Source: Sitta carolinensis (Eukaryota; Chordata; Aves; Passeriformes; Sittidae). Taken from it: a DNA stretch of 64,000 nt. Shown here in pieces: positions 1 to 13,284 of this stretch. The translations under genes were made by a program, and so were the position numbers. The notes under the pieces were generated by a model. It made no database searches. It was not told where the DNA came from and saw only the letters and a program-made list of their open reading frames with translations. Position 1 is the stretch's first letter. Every line of letters begins with the position of its first letter. The DNA lies in the NCBI GenBank assembly GCA_032173965.1, contig CM063284.1, positions 105,648,410-105,712,409 on the forward strand. Reading direction: 5' to 3'.

Positions 1-808
1 TATCATTAAAATGATCTTACATTTTCAATTAATCTTTTTGGGAATAAATAAAATGTGCTAGCTTTAATTCTGAGCAGACTAGACTTTGGTAAAGAAGAAA
101 AAGTGGGTTTTTTCCTTAGAATAAATCTAACTCGTAGACTTGAAGATATTCACTACTTGAAATATGAAGTAATTTTTACTAAGTCACTTAATATATTAAA
201 AGAGTATCTCCAAAAGCGCTTTAAATTTTGAACAAGCTATGTCAGTAAAATGACTCATTCCATCTGGCCTAATCTGTCTCACTTAATCCCATGCTCAGAA
301 AAAAAGCATTTTTTGTAATCTGCTAATTTGATACAGTTTGGGGTTTTTTTCTTGAAAGGGTCAAGTCTTGAGTTAATAAAAGGGAGAGTTAAAGAGCCAC
401 ATCACTTTATTAGTTTTGGTTTAAGATGTTTTGAACTCTAGTATGCTGTAGTTGAAACTGTAACAAAAACCAAACGTTTTAAACATGGCTGTGCCTGACC
501 TTGAAATGCTGCTGATAAAAGCTAATGTTGTTAAATTGCATGCCAAATTAACCCTAATTTCCAAATGCTTTGTGTGTGTGTTTCCTGTAGGATAGGCTTT
601 GATCCTGCCAAGCAACACTTCTTTTACAATCAGTTATTTTTTAATGAAGGAAAATCAATGAACAAGTTTCAGTAGCTGGTTTCAGTGGTAGTGAAATGAA
701 ATGTTTTGTTTTACATCCTTTTGCTGCTGTGCTTGGTCTACTGTATGAGGTGCCTGACTTGATACAGTGGTTTTGTGTAGAGGTAATGGTGACTTTTGTC
801 TTAAAACT

Positions 809-850
809 TTATTTTTACATGTGTAAACCTTATTTTTACATGTGTAAACC
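809..850. repeat. Perfect 21-base tandem duplication
   Basis: Two exact adjacent copies of TTATTTTTACATGTGTAAACC at 809-829 and 830-850. Each unit contains the palindromic core TTTACATGTGTAAA with one mismatch. The perfect identity implies a recent local duplication or slippage. Confidence 0.95.
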
Positions 851-1976
851 TTGTCAAGGATTGCAAGTTCATGTGAGAAAGGCACAGGAAACTGGCTAAT
901 AGACTGGGTAAAATATTTTCTGAAGCACTCTTTTTTTAAAGTCTTACTGAGGCTTAGCATCAGTAAAGTGGGGGTTTGATCTAAATCAAGAGAAAAAATG
1001 TTGATTACCTCACAAGTGATTTTTTTCTTGAAGAATCCAGTTCCACTTTTTTTAGCAGTTGTCCATTTTGGAGTATTTGCTTTTAACTCAGAAGTTACGT
1101 TGCAGGATCATCTGCCTGTGCAATCCACGGGTTTTTCATTTTCATCTTTTGAGAAATATGGACTTGGTATGAGATTTAATGGGCTATAATCATGTGCCTT
1201 TTTGGACCAGCAGGCCTCTGTAGATCTGGTGGTGTAAACTCCCACTAAAATCAGACAACAGGCATGAGCAGAAACAAAGCAGTATCACATATAGATACTG
1301 GCTTTCTCTTTGCTCTTGTCTTCTGAGGACCTCGAGTGTTCTTGTTTTAAAATGGAAGTGGCTCTTTTTAACCTCTGACAAATGAACTGCCATCTGCATA
1401 AATTCATTTGAGGGGGACATTATCTTCCTGTGTGAACTTTGGCGGGAAGTGCTTTCAGGCCATAAAGTGAATCACTGGTCTCCCTGGGCTGGAGCTGATA
1501 TCTTGGCCTCCCTCCCTGGCATCTCCTCCAGGATGTTTAGCTCCTTGTTCTCTGTCATGTCCTTCTTTTCTCTGCCTCTGTTCATGGGCCACACAAACCA
1601 TGGCTATAGCATGTGTAAGAGTTCTGACCTAGCAGTATTACCTTTTCATCTGGAGAGGGAACTACCACGGTCCAAGCTTCCACCCTCCACCTTCACCACA
1701 TCAGGACCATGTTCATTGCACTGGGCAGATGCCTCCTTATGCCTGGTCTGTGTGGCAGTTGTTTTCTAGGTGTCACCTTGATTGTGTTACCTTTCTTTTT
1801 GCACTTCTCTGCCAGCATTTTTTTTTTGTCTCTATAATGTTAGACCTAAGGTCTTTATCTTCTCTTTCAAGGCCCTCAAAAAAAACCCCAAACCGTGAGG
1901 GTTCTTTCTCTTCATTATCTGCCACTTATGCCCCCTTGTTATTGAGATGTCCACCCCAGTGCCTGATGAGGCAGCC

Positions 1977-2032
1977 GACCTTGATCCAGGGGCAACTGAC
2001 CTTGATCCAGGGGCAGCTGACTTGGATCCAGG
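1977..2032. repeat. Short 21-base minisatellite, about 2.7 copies
   Basis: Units at 1977-1997 and 1998-2018 read GACCTTGATCCAGGGGCAAC plus T, with one substitution between them. A partial third unit follows at 2019-2032 (GACTTGGATCCAGG). Confidence 0.9.
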
Positions 2033-3078
2033 ACCCCTTGTTGGGTCCATGCTCCCTGGCACTGTCTCACTTGTGTGGTGCTTTTGCATGTGCTGAGACA
2101 TTTTGGCTGCAGAAATGGAAGTGTGGCTGCATGGAGCCCACCCACACAGCTCCTGAGCCATGGTGGAAGAGCCTTCTCCAAGCCAGAGGTGGCCAGTTGC
2201 TGCGCTGGCACCAGCCATGCTCTGGGAAGGGCCTTTTTTCACCTTGGTTCTGACCTGCCCTTGCTGCTATCAGGAGAGCTGCTTAAACATTTCTGCTCTG
2301 TGGTCCTGCTCTCTGGGATTGGATTTTCCTGTTACCCCGTGTATTCCAGCACCCACTTCTCTGTGTACTGGGGGTAACTGAAAACCTTTGTGTGGCCTGT
2401 TGTCTCATGTGGATGCTTGGGAAAGCAGCCAATCTGTAGGTCAGGGCAGCATCTTTCCCAGTATATATATACTGCCAGCTCCATGGTGACACAAACTATT
2501 GGAAAAGCATATTGTGCTTTACCTACGTACTTTGATTCAGGCCATTTTGGAGGCTCGTGGGGGTGGGAGGCGTGAAGAGATGGGAGGGAGCAAGTTCAGA
2601 GAGCAAGACTCGGGATTTTCCAAAGGCTCTGTTTTATTTGTGGGCTTTTAAATCATCATCCTCTTTTCAACTCTAAATACAAGAATTAATATTACTTAGC
2701 ACAGTAAACTTTGATGCACAGCTGTTTCTTTATGCAAGCCCATATATATCTTTCTGCCTACTTTGAAGGCCCCTGGATTTGCCTGCAGGGAAATCCAGGG
2801 GCAAGGTTTCCAGTTTGTGCCTGATGGTGGGGATTTGCAGCGGTGTGAATGGAAGCAGGGGGGAGGCCTGGCCTCTGGAGCAGCAACAGATGCAGCTTGT
2901 GGGCGAGCAGATTGCTCATGGCAGTGCTGAAGTGCTGCTGGAAGGGGCAACTGCAGGTCTCGTCCAGCTCCTTCTCTTAACAGGTCTGTTGCCAGCATTT
3001 GTGTTAAAGGAGGATAAAGAGGTGATAGGGTATAACCAAAGATATTGTTGTATTGTAGCTGAGAGGACCTTAGGAAAG

Positions 3079-3307
3079 TTGGTTTTTTGAAAGAGGAGGA
3101 CCTGTATTTTTCTGTCTTGACAGATTAATGGCCATGAATGACACCTTGCAATAAAATCAGCATTCTGGCGCAGTCCCGGTTGGGCCTTTTGTATTTACAG
3201 GGTTGGAATCCCTGATCACCGGGTTGTTTTCTGTGCAAACACTGGGAGAATGCTGGGACCAGCAAGGTTGAGCTGACCTTATGTGCTGGCCTGCTCACTG
3301 CCACTGA
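3079..3307 (+). repeat. 229-base direct repeat, copy 1
   Basis: Aligned without gaps to 4137-4365, an offset of 1,058 bases. I count two substitutions: CCCGG versus CCCCG, and GGGTTG versus GGGCTG. Flanks on both sides are unrelated outside the boundaries. The repeated unit contains an AATAAA-like motif but no open frame or family that I recognise. Confidence 0.97.
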
Positions 3308-4136
3308 GAGGAAGAGGTGATGGGTTTGTCGTTGTCTCTTTTTAGCAGCATTTCTCTGGGAATTTAAGAGAAAATTAATTCTGCTGCAATGACCTTTTCT
3401 TCACCTCTTACTGACTTGAAAAGCCTGTGCTCCCTGGGCTGTCCACACAAACACACAAATAATAAAAAATCCAAGTGCACATGCTCCAAGGGATAGTTAA
3501 GCATGTCTAAAAACATCCTCATTGCTGTGGTTATTTTAGACGGCAGTTGTTTCTGAGAAAAATTGATTTTTTTTTTCCATTTGAATACCTTAAAAATGCT
3601 TTTAATCTTTCCCTAAGGAAAATGTGATAAATTCTAAATAACTAACTAGAAGTTTTTCGAAGCCAGGAATAGCTTTGTTGTTCTCCCTTTGCATATGTTT
3701 TCCCAAGACTAAGGGCTTTGTTAAAACGTAGAAATAATATTTAGAAAGAGATAAGGTATCTGATCTTGCTAAGTCCTATACTTTTCTGTAGAAATTCAAG
3801 GTAATTGAAGATGCTGTTTTTTCATTTTAAAATTGTGTGTACAGCAGATAAAAACTGAGCTTCAAAAGAGGCTGTTCTGGAAAGGAATAACTTGAGAAAA
3901 ATGGGTAATTGAACAGGAATTGGTTTTTTTAGCTTTCCTTTGAGAACAAAGTGTTCCTGTTACACTTACTGACCTAGTTGTCTCACCATTATTTCAGAGC
4001 ATACTTATTTTCTCTTTGCTATTTTTTTTTTCTTTCTATTCTTGGAAGAGTAATGTGCAACATTTGCCTGGTACCTGACAGTAGATCAGTCACATCTCTG
4101 CCTTCCTAAATGAAACTGTTTCTGTCTGATACTATT

Positions 4137-4365
4137 TTGGTTTTTTGAAAGAGGAGGACCTGTATTTTTCTGTCTTGACAGATTAATGGCCATGAATGAC
4201 ACCTTGCAATAAAATCAGCATTCTGGCGCAGTCCCCGTTGGGCCTTTTGTATTTACAGGGTTGGAATCCCTGATCACCGGGCTGTTTTCTGTGCAAACAC
4301 TGGGAGAATGCTGGGACCAGCAAGGTTGAGCTGACCTTATGTGCTGGCCTGCTCACTGCCACTGA
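4137..4365 (+). repeat. 229-base direct repeat, copy 2
   Basis: The partner of the copy at 3079-3307, in the same orientation. The 829 bases between the copies are unique AT-rich sequence. It resembles a small dispersed duplication rather than a known mobile element, as no terminal repeats or poly(A) tail are visible. Confidence 0.97.
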
Positions 4366-7300
4366 CTGTCATGTTTCAAAGGTTAAACTAACTGTGGATG
4401 AAATGTAATCAGTAGTGCACTGGATCCTTTCCAGAGCTCACTGGAGGAGTGCAATAACCAGCATTGTTAGCTTTGGGAGAGCAAGAGACAGAGGTCATTA
4501 CCTGTGTGCATCTGAGCATGAGGAACCAACTGCCTTTCCTGCTACCTCCCACATATGTTTATTTAAATCTTATCTGGAATTGTTATCCAGCTGGTCCCTG
4601 CTTTTTAAAAAAATATGTCTGTTTATTCTTTATATGCTGTAATTTTCATCCTTCTCTTGCTTTCTCAGAGTTTCCATGGGAAAAATGTGCTTCTCTCAAA
4701 CCCTGTCATTAGATGGGATGAGAATTGATACTTGGGGAAGCAGAAAAGGCTGAAAGAAAGAGTTGCTGTGTTTTTAGACGACAGCCAAACCTAGGCCAGG
4801 GTAAACCAGACAGTACTCTTAAGACAGTCACATAATTCACAGCAGAGGAAAGATGATCTTGGTAAATTTTCTTTCCTTCTCTAGTGGATAGCAAGGAAAA
4901 GAGCTGGTAAAATAGGAAGCTGGTGAGGGACAGAGAGCAAGTGTGGGAGGAGGAGGCCAAACAGAAGCACTGAAGCAAAGATAGCATTTCTGAGAATTGA
5001 TTTCCTGTTTCTTTCTATACTCAGCCACTCATTTTCCTTAACTCTCTGTCATTTGTGCAGTACTTTCAGTCCTCGGCATTCAGATCTGCGGCAGGAGCCT
5101 GTTCTCAGCATCAGATAAAAAAGCTTTCTGTAAGGCACCAGAAGTGTGTAGGATATGGTGGGGAAGTACTGCTTGTTGTCACATTAGGAATTTCAAGGGT
5201 GACAGGCATTGAAGCCAGTACTTCTTTTTTTGACTGTATAGCTTTTACACTACCTGCCCTGTGAAAATGCCTGTACAATAACAATAGATTTAAGTGAGGA
5301 GAAAATACTGTCTTTCCTTTTGAATCCTGTGGAAAGATTTCTTTTTCACTCTATCAAACATTTTATTTTCTTTATAGATTAGTGTGTCGGTATGGCCTTG
5401 AAAACCAATACATTGAGCAGAAATAGAGACTTTTCCTTTGAAAGAAGAGAAGGGCAGATGTGGGGCTTCCATTTCAGAGCAAATCAGAGCTGTAGAGAGG
5501 ATTAAATTATTTTAATAAAAGTTTCATTATACAGTTGTGCTTATATGTTATAATCAGTTGGTAGGAATGTAAATGTCTTTTTCAGGATCTTTCTGTATGG
5601 GTTTTTCATTTTGAGTTAGTTTCTGGAGAAACACTGACAAAAATAGACCCTTGTACTATTCATAGGAAAGTCAACTTCATTCAGAAAAGCTCAGTATAAG
5701 TTGGTAAAGATGTCATGAGAAGAAAATGCCATTATCTTCCTTAGCCCACCTTTGTCAGACTCTCAAGTTTGTAATCACAGGCAGAGAAAGTTCCTCAGCA
5801 CTGTTTCTATCTGTTGCTCCTTCCTGTACTTCAAAAGTAGAATGATCTTTTCTTTATTCCTGAGTCTTCATGAGATCTCTCTACTTCAATGTGTGTGAGA
5901 GAGAACAGGGTATTCTCTTTCAATTACTTTCCTTATGAAATTCTTATTTCTGAAAGGCCTTTTTTTTCCCTTGGCCATTTTTTTCCTTTCTCTTCATGAC
6001 AGAGCACTGGAGATGTGGAAGAACTGAGAAAAACCACGAGCAACTGTCATTGTAAATGCAGAGCAGTATTCTTTCCCAGTCCTGCATCTTTCACATCACT
6101 ATATCTATGCTAGATTTCTGTTTTAATTGTTCAAAGGGCAGCTTGGTTTCTCTTCCTGCCTTGAGGTAGAATGCTTCAAATAGCCACTTTTGTAAATATT
6201 CCTGGACTTCCAGCATAGTAACCAGTGTCAGGATTAGACATAATTTCTCTATGAATGGTTTCTACTCTACTGGGATAACTATTCTAATGTCCGATATTTG
6301 TGGTCCAAAACTGTACTCAAGGAAACTCTCTGGGCATTGTGCAAGTCTTCCTGCAGAGAGCTTCTCAACAAAAGCAGTTTTGATGTGAGAAAATACGTAG
6401 GCTCAAACTGCAGTCATAGAGGATGTAGATCAGAATGTGTAGTGAAGATGCCCTGGTCTGTTTGTGGTTTTCCTATCAGGTCTATAAGGAGCACATCAAT
6501 TTTTCTGTGCATGTGGGGGTCTTTCTAGAGACCTTGTGCCAGCTCTGCTGAATGACCTTAGGAACAAAAAACCAGTTTCTTCTACCTCCCAGGTGTTCAG
6601 TCAACTGCCCAGAACTGGGTCCATGGCATTCCCAGCTAAGGGAAGACATGATAGTCAGGTGCGTGCCCCCATGTAGAAATAACTAGAATTCCTCAAAGAG
6701 AGGAACGCTTTTAACATTAGTATTTTTAGGAAGGTCTGGCCATACTCAGTGTTTCTGCACAAGAAACAGCAGCTAAACAGCAAGCCCTGATGGAGTTTCT
6801 GTTTTGCTGGAATATCCTGATGATGGGAAAACTTGGGCAACATGACTTGAAAGAAATAGCCTTGCTTCAGAAAGCCATTTGTAATTGAAATATGGGATCT
6901 GCTTGTATTAAATATTTAAAGTTTTTTTTAATATATATATATTCTGAAGTGATTTGCTTCATTGTTTAGTGTGCTCTGACATTGTATTAGAAAGATACTA
7001 TGTAAAATCACTAATTGTTATCGAACTGTTCATGACTACAAGTGTGTTATTTTCTCTTTGCAGTACAAAGGCCAGTTGCATTAAAGGGGATGATTTTATG
7101 TGATTACTAGCTGCATCCATCTTTGTATTCAGACTGGCTGATTGCTATAAATACAAACACAAGTTTCTTTGAATGGTGACAGGCTGAATCTCCTCAGTAT
7201 AAGGGTTCAAGATGAGCCAGATATACAACTGTACCTTGTGTTTCCTCTTCACCTAGATTTCAATGTGCACATACGTGTGCACATTTTGGCCACAAATCAT

Positions 7301-10300
7301 ATTTCTTTCTGAAACCTCCTTTCTTCTTGACTCTGTTCTTCATACCTTTCACATTTTCCTTCTGTGGATTTATAAAGGCATGTTTATATCTAAGTGCTGT
7401 TCTGGATAAGAAGATATCTTTAAAAGAACAAGAGAAGTAAGAGAAGAGGAACAAAAGTAAGAGAAGAGTGACTTCTACTCTGTCTGTCTTCTGCCCATGC
7501 ACCTTTTTCTCTTGTATTATATAAGTGGCAAAAATACTAGAAGCAGCATGGATACCATGGTAGTATTCCAGAGCAGAATGTCTTGGAACTAGGGAAAAAC
7601 CATATGTGCATAGTATCTACTCCATACCATTGGTCTTTTGGGCTCTGACGTATGTTTGCACACATGTCCCCAGAAATGGCCATATTATATCATTAGAGGC
7701 CTGCATTACATCTTTCCCCTTTCAGATGTTTTTAATGGCTATGTATTTTGAAAAATTGACCAAGTAGCAGAAGGTGTCTACAAAGCTTTTTCTGAGGAGC
7801 CTTTCACTGAGTCTTGGTAGCAGGATTTCCAGGTCAATGCATACCATATATTTGTGTCTGGACATACCTGTGGGTTGTCCTTTTGTGCTGTCCCCACCAG
7901 ACTCTGCTGAGGTGTTTTTATGGGTCTGTTTTCCCTGCATTTGTCACTGAGAGGAATCAGTGGCTGTGGATAGATATGCTTCATATGTGAGATCCCATCC
8001 TTACTGACACTAATGGGTTTAGTTGCTGTACATGTTCAAAACCCAGGGAGGAAAAATGGTCTTCCAGGAAGGCATGTTCCCTTGCTGTGTGTCAGGTTTT
8101 GCTGTTGTGTGCTAGCAACAAGAGATGCAGAGAGCAAAGCTAGCAAGATGCAATGTTCTCTGTGTACCACAATTTCTGTTCCTCAGAAATTTCTTCCAGC
8201 TCGTGAATATTTCATAGCAGGACAAATTGTGTCCTGTCTTGTGAAGAAAGAAAAAGACTTGATTTGGCTTTGAGTGTATAGAATTCTTTATTGTAGAAGA
8301 CAAAATTGTGGCAAATTTTCCGAATTTATCCTGGAAAGTTTTGACTTCTCTCTGTCTCTGGTGTCTACATATTCTTACAGACTTTTGTGTTTGAGTTTTG
8401 CAGTTTGGTCCCTGTGATTATAGTGTGCCTGGGCTTTATTCAGGATAAAAATCCTGGTTTGAGCTTCTGATAAGGAATATAATATAATATGATTCTTTAC
8501 TGTGTTGCAATAAGTGACAAATATGAGATTTGAGGACTGGGGAGAGAAGGCAGACTTTTTGTGTAATTACACGAGAATACTGTGATATGTGCATTCTCTG
8601 CGGGAGACTTTTAAATGCAGATAAAACTAATGAATCTTTTCCTCAAGCCTAGCCGTACGTGTTAAGTCTTCTAACTGAAATCTGTACAACAGATTTAAAA
8701 ATCATTATTAGACCTTTAAAATGTCATAAAGATTCAAAGACAAAGAGACCAGTGTGCCTCTTTAAATTATATGGCATTCAAGGATGTGTTATTTCAGGAG
8801 CTTTTCCAGGACACTGCACTGTCACAGCTTCATTGCTTCAAATGTCACTTCAAGTAGGAGCAGTTTTTATAACTACACAGCAAACTCAAGATGGTTTAAT
8901 GGAAATGATTTCTTCATGTGTCAAAATGACCCCTTTGTTTCTCATTTTACTCTTTTGTTGCCTGCAGCTAATCTGGTTTTTGGGTTATCAGATCCAAGCA
9001 TCTTACAATGCTGACTCTAGCAGCGGCATTCAGCTGGAATGCTGCCTTTTGTTTACTGGTTTCACCAGGCCTCCAGTGCTTTCTTTGGTCATCTGGTGGC
9101 TCCACTAATGTGATTTGCACTCCCAGGCTCTGCAGGTAGTCATGGGCTTTTAAAGGGAATTAGAGGAAAGCCTGCCACCCTGGTTGCTAATGAATCCACA
9201 GGGTATTTCTTATTGGTGTTTTGTTTTTCCAGATTCTTTTTTCTGTTTTATGGTGTTTTTCTTTTGTCTGCTTGGACTTCAGTTTCTAAAGTTGGTTTAC
9301 CTGGCTGTGGTGTGGTGACATTCACTTTGCTTGAAATAGAAGTACCAAATCCTATTGATCAGTGTGTCCATTTGGAGTTTTCTCAGGAGCTGTAAATAAG
9401 TATGGAAAAAATAGATGGTTACACAAAAACTCAAAACTTTATTATAATACATATTATATATACAAAGCTTGTTCTTGGTAATAGGGGATGTGGTAAAAAG
9501 AGACAGACTTCCACCTTCATGAAACTCTTAACTATTAAAATAGGAATTATTGGCTCATGTAGGGAAGTTGAAGTGTTTGCTAATGAGGTTGCAGCTGGTG
9601 TCGTAAATTTTTGCAAGCACACCAGAGGATGCCAGTTTATAAACATCCTCAGTGCAGTCTTACAAACATGAGCCAGTGAAGGACAAAGAAATACTCTATT
9701 ACAGTTTTTGCAAAAAACCAAGTTATACTGATTTTTTTTTCAATATGAAAAGCATGTGCACAAAAGAGGATATATTCTTAAAACATCTTCAGCTCTTTTT
9801 CAAAGGAGAGTTTCAGACTCTGAGGAGTTAAGTTGAGTAGTATGTCAGATGCTGAGTAAGATGCCATTCCTTCTTATATCCACAACCTCTTACTTAAGTA
9901 TCCTTGTGGATTTGAGTGGGGATTAATAGAGTGATTAGAGTTGGTTGGGGTTTTTTTTCCAGATTAGTCCTGCAGTTTTGTTAGGGCCAGTATTTGGCTT
10001 GCACAAAAACAAGCACAATGTCAATGTTTTTAAAGCTTCACTCTAGTCTTAATTAGACTCAATCTACAGTGGCAGGATGTGCAATTTTTTTATATTATCA
10101 TAAAATACTTTCCATCCAGTTCTGTTGTTTTAGAATGGAAGAGAAAAAATCTGTGATAAAAGCAAAATCTGAATAAGACTTTGGAAATAAACAGGCCCTT
10201 TCCGTGCAAAAATAGTTAATATTGAATCTATTCTTACAGTTGCTTACCTTGAGAACAAGTCTATATGTTTACCCAAGTCTGAAGAACTTACACTGGTAAG

Positions 10301-13261
10301 AGTTGTGCCACTGATATGTGGTTTATAGGGTTGGGTTTTAAGAGTAGGAGAAGGCTTTAGAGAAGGTGAAGTACACAAACGTGTTTCAGTGCCCTTGCTT
10401 TGTGCTCTGCTTTGTGCTCTTCTGTGGTGTTGGTGCTGTAGGATTTGTGTTTATATTATATGTGTGTATCTGTGGTTTTTAATAAACAAACTGCATATCA
10501 CAGCATTAAATTTTGTTCAAAGAATGTCAGTATAGTTGTTGAATTGGTATTTTTGCTTCAGAAAAACATAAAACCTGTAGAAATTTGGGAGCAGGGGTTT
10601 TAATAGTGGACAAATAAAGCGAGTGTATATCAATTGAGTTTTACTAGGCTGACAGCAGCACTGAAGGTCCTCATGTTGCAGAAGTTTGTGACCCATGAAA
10701 TTTCCATTTTCCTTCTATTGGTAATGTATCTTGAAGTACAGAAGCCTGAATAATGCATCCTGGGTGACCTAACACATTAATTATCTACAAACAGAAAATT
10801 ATTTGAGCTTATTGCTAAAAATGTGTTTGATACTAGTAAATATAAGGGATAGGCTTAAATTAGATTATTAAACAAGTGTACCCTGAGCACAAATTCACTA
10901 AGGCAACAGCCAGTCCAGGTATGAATAAGATCTGCTATATTTTCCTTTAAAATGCTAATTTCAGATGCTTGGTCATTTTGCTGATTCAGCTTTGTCATCT
11001 TTCGTGCCAGTGCCCAAAAATAAAAAATTTGCTTTATAAATGGTACTTGTGTCTGATGGAAGGAAATAAAGGGTGGTAAGGAATTGAGCAGAGTTATTTC
11101 TAAATGGGTAAATATCCAAGGTTCATGAAAAGAAGCCTGTAGCACACAGGCACACCAGCAGGCAGATTTTACAGCTCTGTCCAGAGCACAGAAGGAAGAT
11201 AAATCATGGCCATCCCCCTCTCATTTTTGAAATGGTTCAACCCTGGGGTTTAGCTGAAGGACTTAAGGAGTTTTTGAAGTGCAAATAGACTGGTGAAGGG
11301 TAAACCTTTTCAGAGTTTCATTTAGATGGATATTTTTTTTTTTCTATGAGGATTTCTGGCACCAGCTGAGATCTGGAAAGCCACAGGATTTTTTTGTTTT
11401 TGATCAATCAAGCAAGCAGAACTTGCCATGGGGGTGTTCATTCTCTGCATACATATTGATCCTATTGTGTTTAAAAGTAGTTAATTTAATCAGGTCTTTT
11501 TGAAACCTTCCCTGGTAAAACTTGCATTAATGAAGCTGTCATTTCAAGGTCATGTTTCAGTGTCAATAACTTAATGGTAATGACAGAAGTTACCTGTAAG
11601 TTTATTATCAATTTTTCAATCATTCCATGTTAAAATCATGTTGAATGAGAGCTGATTTTACATACATGCACGTAAAAATGTTCAGCTTCAACTGGAAAAT
11701 GTGACTCTCATTACATGAGAGATTTTCACAGCAGTCTGGAGTTACCAAAAACATTAATACTGACAGTTCTGATACTGTTCACTGCTTTTTGGATCAGTAC
11801 CCTGGGCCTGCCCTATTCCATATAGAGTTTGGCTCCAGTAATCTATTTTACACCTTGCCTCTTCCAGCAAAATGGTTGTAATATCAGAGTTTTTATTCAA
11901 GCCTCTTTCTAGTAGTTTTGACCTTTTACCTCACATTTTGTCTTGTTTAAAAGCAGCAGCATGCAGAAGATGGATTGCATATTAACTATAAACACTTCTC
12001 TCTACTGTGATAAATATTTGGAGATAAAATGTGTAAGGGCTGGCTGTTTGATACGATGCTCATTTGAGTGCAGACTACAGATTTAATAAGGCAGGATACA
12101 GTTTACTACTTTTTCATCCATATCTGATGCCAAGATCTTCAAGTATTTTGGGTGAAAGTATTATATAATTTTAAGACCTTTTCCTGTGAGGATGTTAAGT
12201 GCAGACTTCATTATTTTCTTCTTTTATTTAGTTGGATTGGAAGGAGCTTCAGAAAGTTGTCCTGGATATGGTGACGCTCAGGGATGTGCCTGTACATTGC
12301 CCAGAGTCAATTTTCTCATTTCTTTTCTTCTTGGTAGTTGCAGTATGCCTTGATCCTGCCATTTGCTGAGATATGAGGTGAAAAGCAGAGTCTTGCATAA
12401 AACTTTTTCAATCATATACCAGTAATGGTCTTCTATAGATGTTCCTTTCATGCTTTCCCCAACTGAATGTGATTTTATCAAAGATTTCATTGTCAGATCA
12501 TTCACTGGCTCAGAATGAGATAGGAACTCTAAAGCTGGTCTGAGGCCCAGAGTTGGGATCCTCTTTAGGAAGGACCAAACTGGTTGTTAGTTTAATATCT
12601 GCGTATTGGATGTCCAAAACGGTACTGCAGAATGGCAGACTGTGGGAAAATGGCTTATATTAAAAAATGGTATATTTATACATTACTTCTGCATTTACAG
12701 TCTGGTGGTTTGATGTGGTCTGCTATGAGAGCACAGCAGAAACATTCTACGTCAGAATAGGAACCTAAAATCATGACTCATCACAAATTAATAAATATGG
12801 CTAAATACAATCAATAAATAAATATTAAGAAGTCCATGTTGTGATTTTTGCCTGACTTTACACTAACAGGACACGTATGGTTATCAGGCCTGCATCCTGG
12901 TCTTTTATTTTACAACTCTAACTTAACGTCTGTAAAACTCACATGTTCTCAGTCTCATGTGCTGTAACGATGATTATTTCATGTAGTGTTGGAAAACTGA
13001 ACATGAGATGCTGTTTAAAGCTTTCCTGAGAGACAAGGAAATTCTTTGTATCTCACTGCAGAGAAGGCGTTCTCAGCATTTGTGGTGTCACTTTTGCAAA
13101 TATGTCACCAAGAGAAGCTAATATGACCTTTCCTTTTTTAAAGTAATACTTTCTATCACCCAGGACTCTTCAACAAGTCCCGTTCCACTGACTGGATGGA
13201 GAATTTTGGGTGTATTTCAAATCAGCAGTTTTTAGTTCAGTCTTACAGGCATAGAGGGCAA

Positions 13262-13284
13262 TTTTTTTTTTTTTTTTTTTTTTT
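13262..13284. repeat. Poly(T) run of 23
   Basis: An uninterrupted homopolymer on the + strand. No retroelement body adjoins it. Confidence 0.95.

Noticed and set aside
1729..2253. A long open frame on the + strand with a Ser/Leu/Cys-rich product, overlapped by minus-strand frames
   Set aside because: It has no recognised domain or splice context, and overlapping open frames on both strands reflect the local GC-rich composition and a 21-base minisatellite.
12232..12280. A possible small 5' exon after TTTTATTTAG at about 12231
   Set aside because: The only downstream donor (GTGACG) is weak and there is no supporting composition or motif.
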